Source: Acidimicrobiia bacterium
GTDB lineage: Bacteria; Actinomycetota; Acidimicrobiia; Acidimicrobiales; Ilumatobacteraceae
Assembly (NCBI GenBank): GCA_013815505.1
Contig: JACDGA010000030.1
Span: 1 to 11,418, forward strand
Direction of reading: 5' to 3'
DNA: 11,418 nt
Below, one piece after another: positions 1 to 7,072 of this stretch. The notes under the pieces are model-generated. The model made no database searches. It was not told where the DNA came from and saw only the letters and a list, made by a program, of their open reading frames with translations. The position numbers were made by a program, and so were the translations under genes. Positions within the stretch are counted from its first letter, which is position 1; each line of letters starts with the position of its first letter.

Positions 1-81
1 GAACACGCCCAGAAGGTCCACGACGTCGCCCTCACCGAGACGTTGGTCGACTACGCGTTGACGAAGGTCCGCACCAAGTAG
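1..81 (+). CDS. 3' end of an unidentified gene (possibly trigger factor)
   Basis: Frame 1 is open from the window edge to a TAG stop and gives 26 residues, beginning EHAQKVHDVALTETL and ending KVRTK. The tail is charged and helical. The pattern 'VAL-x-E-x-LVDY-x-L' faintly resembles the C-terminus of trigger factor chaperones, but 26 residues cannot settle the family. The gene starts outside the window. A GC-rich hairpin follows the stop directly, which fits the end of a transcription unit. It has no visible link to the hydrogenase genes. Confidence 0.5.
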   Translation, partial: EHAQKVHDVALTETLVDYALTKVRTK

Positions 82-90
82 CTGCGCTTT

Positions 91-108
91 CGGCCGCGGC
101 TCCGGCCG
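91..108 (+). terminator. possible weak GC hairpin after the first gene
   Basis: CGGCCG at 91-96 and again at 103-108 can pair across a 6-nt loop, 9 bases after the TAG stop of the upstream gene. No T-tract follows. In this GC-rich sequence such a short repeat can occur by chance, so it is only a candidate. Confidence 0.25.
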
Positions 109-154
109 GGTCGGCGTGCTGCCGCCGTTCACGTGTGGATCCGCGCCGTCGCCG

Positions 155-292
155 GTGGCCCTTGCCGAGCTTCGACGGTCCCTCGAGCGGCCGACGCGGC
201 GTGAGCTGCTCGAACGGGTCGGCGCTCGCGAGCGCGCGGTCCTGAGCGAGTCTGCAGCCGAGTCGGTACGGGCCGAGCGCGACGCCCGGTGA
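155..292 (+). pseudogene. antitoxin remnant (VapB/FitA-like), N-terminus missing
   Basis: This frame reads VALAELRRSLERPTRRELLE and ends in VRAERDAR, 45 residues from the GTG at 155. The C-terminal pattern 'RPT-x-x-ELLER ... VRAERDAR' followed by an overlapping VapC start is typical of actinobacterial VapB-type antitoxins, where this segment binds and blocks the toxin. The usual N-terminal ribbon-helix-helix DNA-binding domain (about 40 residues) is not visible in any frame between the preceding gene and this point. The GTG at 155 is arbitrary, because the original start has been lost. Its TGA (290-292) overlaps the GTG start of the toxin remnant (289), the normal arrangement for these pairs. 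The truncation suggests decay, in step with the broken toxin gene next door. Confidence 0.6.
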
Positions 293-586
293 TCGTCACC
301 GACGCCTCGGCTGTCCTCGAGTGGCTACTCGGATTGCCGCTCGCCGGCGGCGTCGCCGAGCGGTTCGCCGATGCCGACCAGACGCTGCACGCCCCCCATC
401 TGCTCGGGGTCGAAGTCGCCCAGGGCGGCGATGTGGCAGTTCCGTGCCAACCTCACGATGTACGACGCGGCGTATGTGGCGCTGGCTCAGACGCTCGACT
501 GCCCCCTCGTCACGCTCGATGCCGGGATGGCCGCAGCGTCGGCCATCTCCGTCAGCGACGGAGTGGTCATCGATGTCGTTCGGTGA
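289..586 (+). pseudogene. VapC-type PIN toxin, frameshifted with an internal deletion
   Basis: The N-terminal part, in frame from GTG 289 to about 423, reads VIVTDASAVLEWLLG ... HAPHLLGVEVAQ and carries the first two PIN-domain acidic residues (Asp5, Glu42). The C-terminal part lies in the next frame, from about 431 to the TGA at 584-586. It reads MWQFRANLTMYDAAYVALAQ ... PLVTLDAG and carries the remaining two acidic positions. An intact VapC has roughly 40-45 more residues between these blocks. A deletion plus a change of frame near 424-430 therefore removed the central helices. VapC proteins are Mg-dependent ribonucleases acting on tRNA or rRNA; this one should be inactive. It sits just downstream of a truncated antitoxin, so the whole pair appears dead. 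Confidence 0.75.
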
Positions 587-611
587 CGGCGGAGCGAGTC
601 AGTCCGCCGTC
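585..611. terminator. candidate bidirectional hairpin between convergent genes
   Basis: GACGGCGGA (585-593) and TCCGCCGTC (603-611) form a perfect 9-bp stem with a 9-nt loop. The hairpin lies exactly where the plus-strand vapC remnant (TGA 584-586) and the minus-strand biotin-ligase-like gene (TGA at 601-599) end. No T-run follows on either strand, so it would be a U-less terminator if it works. Confidence 0.4.
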
Positions 612-1327
612 CGGGTGGGATCGTCTCGGACGACGTCGAGCCGATCGAAACTGACGACGGCGACCGGTTCCACGAGGCCGGTCGACGACACCAGTTCGAG
701 CCGGCCGCTGGCATCGACGCCGCGCACCGTGCCCCTTGTCACGCCACGCGGCAACAGTCGCGCCGTGACTCGCCGCCCGGTCAGCACACAGCAGCTGCGG
801 TACGTCTCGCGGAGGCGGTCGACGCCCGTGGCGAGCTCGGCGGCGCCGGCGCCGAGCCCGTCGATCATCGCATCCAGCACGGCGTCGCGGTCGAGCGCAC
901 CCAACGCGGTGACGTCGAGTCGTGCCGTCACGACCGCCGACGTCACCCGTCCCGGCCCGAGCTGCACTTCTGCCCGAACCTCGCCGACCCGTTGTTCGTC
1001 TGCGTCGACGAGCACGTCCGGCCAGGACAAGCCGCACATCACCGAGTCGCCCGCCACCTGACGGGCGGCGGCGAGGAGACCGAGTGACGCTCCCAGCCAC
1101 ACGAGGTCGGCTTGATCGGCGGTGAGATCCGGTCGCCAGACCATGGCGACGACTGCGGTGCGCTCCGCCGGATGCGGCCACAGCCTGCCAAGACGACCGC
1201 GCGGGCTGATCTCGTGGTCGACGACCACGACGGATCCCGCCGGCCCCGATTCCTGACGAGCCCAGGCGAGGGCCAACGCCTCGGCGTTGATCGCCACCGC
1301 GAACCGTCGCTGCGAGTCGTTGCTCAA
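599..1327 (-). CDS. biotin-protein-ligase-like protein with altered catalytic motifs
   Basis: With a TTG start at 1327 this is 242 aa; an upstream GTG at 1357 would add 10. The order of motifs matches bacterial BirA-type ligases. GSVVVVDHEISPRGRLGRLW aligns with the 'V-x-A-E-x-Q-T-x-GRGRxGR' biotinyl-AMP loop, CGLSWPDVLV with 'GLKWPND', TARLDVT with 'GxGLNV', and the last ~50 residues with the SH3-like C-terminal domain. Key residues differ: the first Gly of GRGR is Pro, the Lys of KWPND is Ser (about residue 101), and the Asn is lost. Ordinary biotin attachment is therefore doubtful, and it may bind another ligand or act as a non-catalytic protein. It is the last gene of the hydrogenase operon. 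The TTG overlaps the previous stop as TTGA, suggesting coupled translation. Family assignment is fairly sure; function is open. Confidence 0.75.
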   Translation of the reverse strand: MSNDSQRRFAVAINAEALALAWARQESGPAGSVVVVDHEISPRGRLGRLWPHPAERTAVVAMVWRPDLTADQADLVWLGASLGLLAAARQVAGDSVMCGLSWPDVLVDADEQRVGEVRAEVQLGPGRVTSAVVTARLDVTALGALDRDAVLDAMIDGLGAGAAELATGVDRLRETYRSCCVLTGRRVTARLLPRGVTRGTVRGVDASGRLELVSSTGLVEPVAVVSFDRLDVVRDDPTRTAD

Positions 1328-1752
1328 CTTGCGCCATCGAGACGCACGACTGACCACCGTCCGCCGGTGACCACGAGCTCGATGCGGCCGACCGGCACGG
1401 CGTCGCCGAGCTCGGCCGGCACGTCGGCGACGAGATGCACGAGCACCGAGTCCTCGACGGTCGTCCCACGATCGCCGCTGAGGTACCGCAACTCGTCCAC
1501 CTCGACGCCGACGAGCTCGGCTTGCAGTCCGTGGAGCAGGTCGGCGAGGAAGCCGTCACGTTCGTCGTCGCCGGCCGTTCCCTCCCGCAGACGGGCGGCC
1601 AGCAACGGGTCCATGCCCCTGCGGGTGGCCAGCTCGAGCACGGCGATGCGGGCATCGGGTGCGAGCAGGTCCCACACCGTGGTGTGCTCGCCCCACGCCA
1701 CTGCGCCGACGAACGCCTTCGCCGTCACGACGGGATCGCCGGATGCAGTCAT
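1324..1752 (-). CDS. hypothetical hydrogenase-operon protein, 142 aa
   Basis: I do not recognise this family. The protein starts MTASGDPVVTAKAFVGAVAW and ends VVTGGRWSVVRLDGAS. It looks soluble, with an acidic helical first half (containing 'TTVWDLLAPDARIAVLELATRRGMD') and a beta-rich second half. The overall shape, helices then strands with a 'GGRWSV' ending, recalls NTF2/SnoaL-like or Mce-associated folds, but that is only an impression. No signal peptide, membrane span or metal motif is visible. The ATG at 1752 is preceded by GGAG (complement of 1762-1765) at 9 nt spacing. A longer in-frame reading upstream would run into the TPR gene and has no comparable site. It lies 28 nt after the TPR gene and overlaps the biotin-ligase-like gene, so it is probably co-transcribed with the hydrogenase. 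Confidence 0.75.
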   Translation of the reverse strand: MTASGDPVVTAKAFVGAVAWGEHTTVWDLLAPDARIAVLELATRRGMDPLLAARLREGTAGDDERDGFLADLLHGLQAELVGVEVDELRYLSGDRGTTVEDSVLVHLVADVPAELGDAVPVGRIELVVTGGRWSVVRLDGAS

Positions 1753-1780
1753 CGATCCACACTCCGTGCCGAGACCATCA

Positions 1781-3100
1781 TCACGGCCGCTCGAAGCCTC
1801 CAGCGACGAGGTGGTCGCGCACGAACACCCGCTGCGGACCCACCACGGCCTCGCCGACCGCCCGATCGACGAGCCGGTCGACAGCTTCGCGATCATCGTC
1901 GTCAGCGGCCGCGCGCACTGCGATCAGGGCATCGAGCACCACGGACTGCGCCTCGACCGGCAGCTCGATCACTGTCGAGAGCAGGAGCGTCAGCGCCCCC
2001 ACACCGACATCGCCGCCCTGGCGGATCGCCGCACGGACGTAGCCACCGAGCGCCGCGTCACGAGCAGCAGCAGGCAACGGCAGCCAGCGAGCGAGACGAC
2101 CCCGCATCAGGCGGGGTGCGCCGTCGCCGTCGGCGTCGAGCAACGCCAGCAGGTGGTCGGTACGAGTCCAACCCGGATACCCGGTGGCAAGGCGCTGCTC
2201 GACGGCCGTCATTGCCTCGTACGCCTGGCGCCACGGTCCTGCCTGGTGACGAGGATCGAAGGCAGTGATCGCATCTTCGTAGCCGAGCACTGCCCGCCGC
2301 AGATCGTCGTCGCCGTCCCCGATCGCCCACATCCGTCCGAGGTTGAAGCTGACGATGCCGTGGTGGACCGCATGGTCCGGCCAGGCGAACACCTCGAGGG
2401 CGGCCGTGAACGCGTCGAGCGCCGTGCGCCGCCACTGCGCCGCCGATTCGGGATCGAGCTCGGCGAGCGCCGCAGCTGCGACGCCCCGGCTCTGGCGAAC
2501 GAGACCGTGATGCATCGCTGCGTCGTCGAAGCTCACCGCCGCCATCGCCTCGTCGTAATCGCCGATCGCCGCCGCCAGGTCGGACTGGCTAGCACCGGTC
2601 GCGCGGGCGAGCCCACGGTTGTGCAGTGCGGAGGCGAGGCCCCTGCGCCCCTCCGCGCTGGCGACGTCGAACAAGCCGGCAGCCTCGTCGAATCGCTCCA
2701 CGGCGCCCGGCACGTCGCCGAGCTCGAGGAGCGCGAGGCCGACGTTGTTCGCCATCGCCGCGGCCTCGTCCGGTCGCACCCGTCCTGCGGCCAACGCTGA
2801 GGCGCGGCGGAAGAGATCGAGCGCGGCGGCGGTCTCGCCGAGGCCGCGACGGGCAGCGCCCGCAGCGGTAAGCACCCTTGCGCGCTCGACGGGATGGAAC
2901 CTGGCATCGAGCAGTGTGGCTGCGAGGTCGAAGTAGGCGAGCGCCTGGCGCAGGCGTTCGTCGGGTGTGCCCGTGACGGCCTCGGCGTTCGCCAGGCCGA
3001 GGCGGTGAGCGAGCAATGCGTGCTCGTACGGATTGGTCTCCCTCGGCGTTGCGCCGAGCTCGGCTCGCAGCCGATCGATGGTGGCAGCAGCGTCAGTCAC
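1781..3100 (-). CDS. TPR-like repeat protein of the hydrogenase operon
   Basis: The protein has 439 aa from the GTG at 3100, which overlaps the end of the protease gene (GTGACTGA, 8 nt). Residues about 30-290 consist of helical pairs with TPR-type spacing and residues, for example ALAYFDLAATLLD, 'AAALDLFRRASALA', 'NNVGLALLELGDVPGAVERF' and 'RRAVLGYEDAITAF'. The last ~130 residues are a helical region without clear repeats. There is no signal peptide or membrane span, so it should be cytoplasmic. TPR proteins are scaffolds, and I recall TPR-type genes being described in actinobacterial high-affinity hydrogenase loci. A role in assembling or holding the enzyme is an inference from location. Several His residues ('AMHHGLV', 'DHAVHHGIVS') are notable but form no known metal motif. 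Confidence 0.8.
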   Translation of the reverse strand: MTDAAATIDRLRAELGATPRETNPYEHALLAHRLGLANAEAVTGTPDERLRQALAYFDLAATLLDARFHPVERARVLTAAGAARRGLGETAAALDLFRRASALAAGRVRPDEAAAMANNVGLALLELGDVPGAVERFDEAAGLFDVASAEGRRGLASALHNRGLARATGASQSDLAAAIGDYDEAMAAVSFDDAAMHHGLVRQSRGVAAAALAELDPESAAQWRRTALDAFTAALEVFAWPDHAVHHGIVSFNLGRMWAIGDGDDDLRRAVLGYEDAITAFDPRHQAGPWRQAYEAMTAVEQRLATGYPGWTRTDHLLALLDADGDGAPRLMRGRLARWLPLPAAARDAALGGYVRAAIRQGGDVGVGALTLLLSTVIELPVEAQSVVLDALIAVRAAADDDDREAVDRLVDRAVGEAVVGPQRVFVRDHLVAGGFERP

Positions 3101-3593
3101 CAGCGTGTTGTCCCGTGAATTGCTCGACCTCGTCGAGCACCTGCCGGATGGCGACATCGAGGGCGCCGACGAGCGACGGGTCGAGTCCGAGGCCCACCCG
3201 TTCGGCGTCGTAGGGTTGGCAGCCGACGAGGCGCACGACTGGTGGCAGCACCCCGAGCGCCCTGGCGAGCATCAACGCACGTTCGGGTGTGGCGAGGTGC
3301 ATGTCGGCGAGCAGATCGTGGCGCTCGCTCCAGCTGATGGCGGCGACGTCGACCACGTCGGGTTCGATCACCAGCACCGTACCGGGCGGCCGTCCGCGGT
3401 CGACGGTGTCGACCACGATCAACACGTCCCAACCGTCCTGCAGCTCCTGCACCAGCGCGATGCCGCCGATGCCCGTCTCCACGACCCGCACACCGGCCGG
3501 CAGCGTCATCGCTTCGAGTCGCCTCGCCACCTCGACGCCGAACCCGTCGTCACCGCGCAGGACGTTGCCGACCCCAGCGATGAGCACGCGCAT
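3093..3593 (-). CDS. [NiFe]-hydrogenase maturation endopeptidase (HyaD/HupD/HybD family)
   Basis: This 166-aa protein matches the family's usual length (about 160). It removes the C-terminal peptide of the large subunit once nickel is in place. It opens MRVLIAGVGNVLRGDDGFGV, the typical N-terminal signature. By hand alignment to E. coli HybD (Glu16, Asp62, His93), the nickel-sensing ligands are Asp16, Asp62 (in 'VVDTVDRG') and His99 (in 'ADMHLATPE'). The Glu-to-Asp change in 'GDDG' is common in the family. The large subunit in this operon has a 20-residue tail after its last active-site motif, so it needs such a peptidase. The ATG shares one base with the preceding stop (TGATG), and the end overlaps the TPR gene by 8 nt. 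Confidence 0.92.
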   Translation of the reverse strand: MRVLIAGVGNVLRGDDGFGVEVARRLEAMTLPAGVRVVETGIGGIALVQELQDGWDVLIVVDTVDRGRPPGTVLVIEPDVVDVAAISWSERHDLLADMHLATPERALMLARALGVLPPVVRLVGCQPYDAERVGLGLDPSLVGALDVAIRQVLDEVEQFTGQHAGD

Positions 3594-4060
3594 CACGGCC
3601 CGACCTCGGACGTCTCGGCGACACGCAGTCCGTAGCCCTTGACCACCCACCACGTGAGGTACTGCTCGAGGTCCGCCCACGTGGCGTCGTCGAGCTCGTC
3701 GCGCCACGGTTCCAGGCGGTGCTCGACCTGCGATGCGACGAGAAGGTCGAGCGCCGCGACCGTCATGTCGTCGGCCGTACCCCTGCGCAGTTCGGCGACG
3801 ACGGCGGTGGCGGCGCGATCGAGTGACTCGTCGTCGGACTCGGCGACCGCGAGCTCCTCGCCGTCCTCCTCCACCCGTCGCAGGCAGTAGCCCTGGGTGA
3901 ACGCCGCGCCCGCCCAGGCACCGAGCTCCGGCCTCGGCTGAGTCTCTGCCTCTTCTGCCACCGCACGGTTGACGAGACGCTGGGCGGTGGCGCTCAGCGC
4001 GTGCGCCTGCGCGAGCGCACGCGCCCGGAACGCGAGGGCCACCGCATCCTCGCCGGTCAT
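3593..4060 (-). CDS. hypothetical hydrogenase-operon protein, 155 aa
   Basis: I do not recognise the family. The sequence starts MTGEDAVALAFRARALAQAH and is almost wholly helical and acidic in the middle ('EEDGEELAVAESDDES'). It ends in an aromatic segment, 'DLEQYLTWWVVKGYGLRVAE'. There is one Cys (in 'GYCLRRVEED') and no CxxC, signal peptide or membrane span. It is coupled on both sides by TGATG junctions, between the NifU-like gene and the maturation protease, so it is made together with maturation factors. A role as chaperone or adaptor in hydrogenase assembly is a guess from position. The ATG at 4060 is chosen because it overlaps the preceding stop; the longer upstream reading is antisense-like, low-complexity and lies inside the NifU gene. 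Confidence 0.75.
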   Translation of the reverse strand: MTGEDAVALAFRARALAQAHALSATAQRLVNRAVAEEAETQPRPELGAWAGAAFTQGYCLRRVEEDGEELAVAESDDESLDRAATAVVAELRRGTADDMTVAALDLLVASQVEHRLEPWRDELDDATWADLEQYLTWWVVKGYGLRVAETSEVGP

Positions 4061-4671
4061 CACGCCTGCTCGTGGCCGCGTATCTGCAGCAGCGGCTCCG
4101 CCGGCGTGGGTGGCGACGCCGGCGGGATCGGTGCCGGGACGGGGCACTCCAGATCCTCCTTGGCAGGGTCGACCGGCGCTGCTTCGCTCACCTCGAGGCG
4201 GCGGAAGCTGACCCAGTGCCGGCGCAGTGCGGCCTCGACGCCGTGGGTCAGCGTCGCCGCAGCGCTCGGGCATCCGTCGCAGGTGCCCTGCAGACGTACC
4301 TCGACCACGCCGTCGTCGATGCGCTCGACCTCGATGTCGCCGCCATGGGACGCGGCGAGCGGTCGGATCTCGGCCATTGCCCGCTCGACGGCCCGCTCCG
4401 CCGATTCGACGACCCCTTCGCCGAGGTCGTACGCAGCGAGCAGCCCGCCTGCGAGATCGTCATCGGCAACGGCCTCGAGGAAGATCTCGCCGCGCCAAGC
4501 TCTGATCATCTCGACCAGCCGGCCGAGGCCGTCGCGATGGAAGGCGTCGACCCAGTCGAGCAGCTCGAGCACCTGCGGTCCCACCTCGGGATGGGCAGCG
4601 AGCTCCTCGGCGAGTGCGGCAACGCGCGCGAGGACGTCGTCAACTGGCAGTTGTTCGTCGGACGCTGTCAC
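4060..4671 (-). CDS. NifU C-terminal-domain Fe-S protein
   Basis: The protein has 203 aa from the GTG at 4671, whose bases overlap the previous stop as GTGA. Residues about 95-165 form a NifU/NFU domain ('IRPLAASHGGDIEVERIDDG' then LQGTCDGCPSAAATLTHGVE) with the CxxC pair Cys131/Cys134 that binds a 4Fe-4S cluster between two monomers. Residues 1-90 are a helical extension not found in minimal NFU proteins. The last ~40 residues are proline-rich with one further Cys (176). NFU proteins carry or deliver Fe-S clusters. Here the likely client is the small subunit, which needs three clusters, or the protein may take part in electron transfer. NifU-like genes have been noted in high-affinity hydrogenase loci (recalled, not checked). 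Confidence 0.88.
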   Translation of the reverse strand: MTASDEQLPVDDVLARVAALAEELAAHPEVGPQVLELLDWVDAFHRDGLGRLVEMIRAWRGEIFLEAVADDDLAGGLLAAYDLGEGVVESAERAVERAMAEIRPLAASHGGDIEVERIDDGVVEVRLQGTCDGCPSAAATLTHGVEAALRRHWVSFRRLEVSEAAPVDPAKEDLECPVPAPIPPASPPTPAEPLLQIRGHEQA

Positions 4672-5180
4672 CGCACCACCTCTGGGGTGCCAATCTCCTC
4701 TCGCACGAGACGCAACACCTCGTCGACGACCTGCTCGACCGGGTCGCTGAAGCCGAGGCCGAACGACCGGTCTGCAGGCTCGACCTCGATCACGGTCGTG
4801 TCGTCGGGAAAGGCGCCCCAGTGCCGCACGACGGCGAGGGTGTGGTCGAGATCGATGATGCCGCCGACGGACTCCGTCAGCCGCTCGTGGACCTCCTGCG
4901 GCGGGGGAGGGGTCAGGTCCAACGTGTACCGCCTGATCGTGCCGGGCGGATCGACGTCGCGCGGCATCGCCCCGACGAGCACGACCTTCGAGGGGACGAT
5001 CTCTTGCAGGCGGTGCAGCACGCGGTGCGCAGCATACGAGAGGTCCTCCAGCAGCACGCCGTCGGGCCACGGTTCGTGCTCGACGCGGACGATGAACTGG
5101 GTGCCGAAGTCGAGATCACGCAGCCACGGCAACCCTATGCCGCCGACGAGGATCGGCCCCGCGATCACACTCGGGGTCAT
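4668..5180 (-). CDS. degenerate hydrogenase-maturation-protease-like protein
   Basis: This 170-aa protein keeps the outline of the HupD/HybD fold: 'ILVGGIGLPWLRDLDFG' at the N-terminus, 'SKVVLVGAMPRDVDPPGT' in the middle and 'VIEVEPADRSFGLGFSDPVE' near the end, as in real maturation proteases. Aligned by eye to the canonical protease of this operon (3093-3593), its three nickel-sensing positions are changed: the Asp/Glu16 equivalent is Leu23, Asp62 becomes Ala71, and no His falls at the His99 position (His113 is nearby). It is therefore probably not a nickel-dependent peptidase, and may be a chaperone or a partner that binds the large subunit. Its ATG overlaps the large-subunit stop as ATGA, so it is made in step with that subunit. 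Confidence 0.75.
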   Translation of the reverse strand: MTPSVIAGPILVGGIGLPWLRDLDFGTQFIVRVEHEPWPDGVLLEDLSYAAHRVLHRLQEIVPSKVVLVGAMPRDVDPPGTIRRYTLDLTPPPPQEVHERLTESVGGIIDLDHTLAVVRHWGAFPDDTTVIEVEPADRSFGLGFSDPVEQVVDEVLRLVREEIGTPEVVR

Positions 5181-7054
5181 TCCAAGGTGCAGCCGCAGGA
5201 GTTCACCTCGCGCACGATGACACCCTTGCCGGTGTCCATGTGCGTGGTGCACGGCATGCACGGGTCGAAGCTGCGGATCGCCCGCAGGATGTCGATGCCC
5301 TTGACGTCGTCGTCGCTCACGCTCTCGAGGATCGGCGTTCCCACGATCGCCTCCTCGTAGGGGCCAGGGTTGCCGAACGGGTCGCGAGGCGACGCGTTCC
5401 AGGTGGACGGCGTGTTGATCTGGTAGTTGAGGATCTTGCCCTTGTCCATGTGGAGGTGGTGGGTGAGGTAGCCACGACCGGCCTCCCAGAACCCGACGGC
5501 GACGCGCTCGTCCTTCGGCACCTTGTACGTCGTGCTCACCGCCGTCTCGCCGTTGCGCCAGTACTCGAACGCCTTGAGGATGCAGTTCATCCCGATCGCG
5601 GCCGTGAACGCCATCGCGTACGCCCTGCCGCGATTGCGCTCGAGGGCGTTGAGCGTGTTGGGGATCTTCCAGTTGAGCTCGGTCTCGGGGAGTCCGTGGC
5701 GTGGCAGCGTGATGCGCAGCCCGTCGCCGGTTGCCTCGAGGAACGGGTTCTCCTGGGTGCGGGCGGCGAGCGCGGTGGTCCACATCCGCCCATATGTGCC
5801 GGACTCCATCACCTGACGGTCCCAGCGGGGCGCACAGTCCCAGCTGTACTTCTCCTTGAAGTTCTTGCCTTCCGGCCGCGGGATCGTCTCCTTGTTCCAC
5901 GCGTGGTACGGCGAGATGGGGTTGCCGAGAGGGTCGGTGGCGAAGCGTGGTGCGCCGTTGGTCGTCCAGTCCTCGTAGTACGAGTGCTCGACGAACTCCT
6001 CGATGCCCATGTTGATGTCGGTCAGCCGGGTGGTGCGCAGCTCGCCATCGAGGATGATCCCCGGCAGCGCCCAGCGGCGGTCGCCCCACTCGTTGCAGTT
6101 CTCGTACGTGGCGTCGTACGCCTCGGGATCGTCCCAGATGCCGGTCTGGATGAGGTTCGTGGGGCGGGCACCGACCTGCTCGTACGCCGGGTTGGCTTCG
6201 AGGAAGAAGTCGGCGATGTCGTCCCAGACGGCCGCCATCACCTTGCAGTAGTCGAAGATCTTGCCGAGCTGCGTGTAGTACTCGTTGAACGACGACGTGC
6301 TGATGGTCGTCGACACCCCGCCAGGGACGAGCGTCGAGGGGTGCGGGTACTTGCCGTACATCTGCATGCACATGATGCGCCCGACGCGTGTGTACTCGAG
6401 CGACTCGAGATAGATCTTCCCCGTCAGCGGGTTGAGCGCGTCCATGAGGTCCTTCATCGTGGCGTACCCGTGGACGTCGCCGTGGGGGCAGCGCGTCGAT
6501 TCTGCCCGCGTCACGAGCTCGGGGTTCGTGACCGACACGATGGACGTCGAGTAGTCGGGGCCGGCGAGGAGGCCGAGGTGCAGCGGATGGTCGTAGAACA
6601 TCTCGCCGACCTCGCCGAGGTTGCGCACGAGCACGCCGAGCGGCGGCGGACAGATGCCGAACGCCTGCTCGATGGCGAGCGAGGACACGGTGGAGTGCAC
6701 GCCGCCACAGACGCCGCACGCCCGCGAGCTGATGTCGATCGCGTCACGAGGATCGCGACCCTTGAGGATCACCTCGTAGCCGCGAAACAACATTGCCTGC
6801 GAGTGCGCTTCCACGGCCTCGCGCTTCTGCAGGTCGAGGACCGTGTGCACCGCAAGCGCGCCGGCGACGCGGGTGACCGGGTCGATGCTCCACTCACGCA
6901 GGCGCGGTGGCGCCACCATTGCCCCCGGACCGTCGTGCTGGCGCACGTAGCCCTTGGGCTCGGCGACGGTCACGGCGTAGGGGTTGGCGACCCCCTCGAG
7001 CAGCCGGGCATTGCCGGCAGCGTCGAACTCGATCGGAAGGTTCTTGAAGCACAT
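5177..7054 (-). CDS. hhyL: [NiFe]-hydrogenase large subunit, actinobacterial type (group 1h/5-like)
   Basis: The 625-aa catalytic subunit holds the NiFe(CN)2CO site that splits H2. The L1 motif is RACGVCGGVHS (Cys113, Cys116, His120) and the L2 motif is DPCMPCTTH (Cys599, Cys602, His605). These four Cys are the nickel and iron ligands. The 'CGVCGGVH' form of L1, the ~600-residue length and the two-subunit gene order fit group 1h; group 1l is an alternative I cannot exclude by eye. After His605 a 20-residue tail (MDTGKGVIVREVNSCGCTLE) should be cut off by the maturation protease encoded downstream; it contains an unusual Cys-Gly-Cys. There is no signal peptide. The ATG at 7054 has GGAGG (complement of 7062-7066) 7 nt upstream and lies 18 nt after the small-subunit stop. 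Confidence 0.96.
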   Translation of the reverse strand: MCFKNLPIEFDAAGNARLLEGVANPYAVTVAEPKGYVRQHDGPGAMVAPPRLREWSIDPVTRVAGALAVHTVLDLQKREAVEAHSQAMLFRGYEVILKGRDPRDAIDISSRACGVCGGVHSTVSSLAIEQAFGICPPPLGVLVRNLGEVGEMFYDHPLHLGLLAGPDYSTSIVSVTNPELVTRAESTRCPHGDVHGYATMKDLMDALNPLTGKIYLESLEYTRVGRIMCMQMYGKYPHPSTLVPGGVSTTISTSSFNEYYTQLGKIFDYCKVMAAVWDDIADFFLEANPAYEQVGARPTNLIQTGIWDDPEAYDATYENCNEWGDRRWALPGIILDGELRTTRLTDINMGIEEFVEHSYYEDWTTNGAPRFATDPLGNPISPYHAWNKETIPRPEGKNFKEKYSWDCAPRWDRQVMESGTYGRMWTTALAARTQENPFLEATGDGLRITLPRHGLPETELNWKIPNTLNALERNRGRAYAMAFTAAIGMNCILKAFEYWRNGETAVSTTYKVPKDERVAVGFWEAGRGYLTHHLHMDKGKILNYQINTPSTWNASPRDPFGNPGPYEEAIVGTPILESVSDDDVKGIDILRAIRSFDPCMPCTTHMDTGKGVIVREVNSCGCTLE

Positions 7055-7072
7055 TTGAAGCCCTCCGGCCCG

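Noticed and set aside
1112..2800. Long plus-strand open frame of 562 codons opposite the TPR, 142-aa and biotin-ligase-like genes
   Set aside because: It crosses several minus-strand genes with clear families and coupled starts, and its composition shows no domain.
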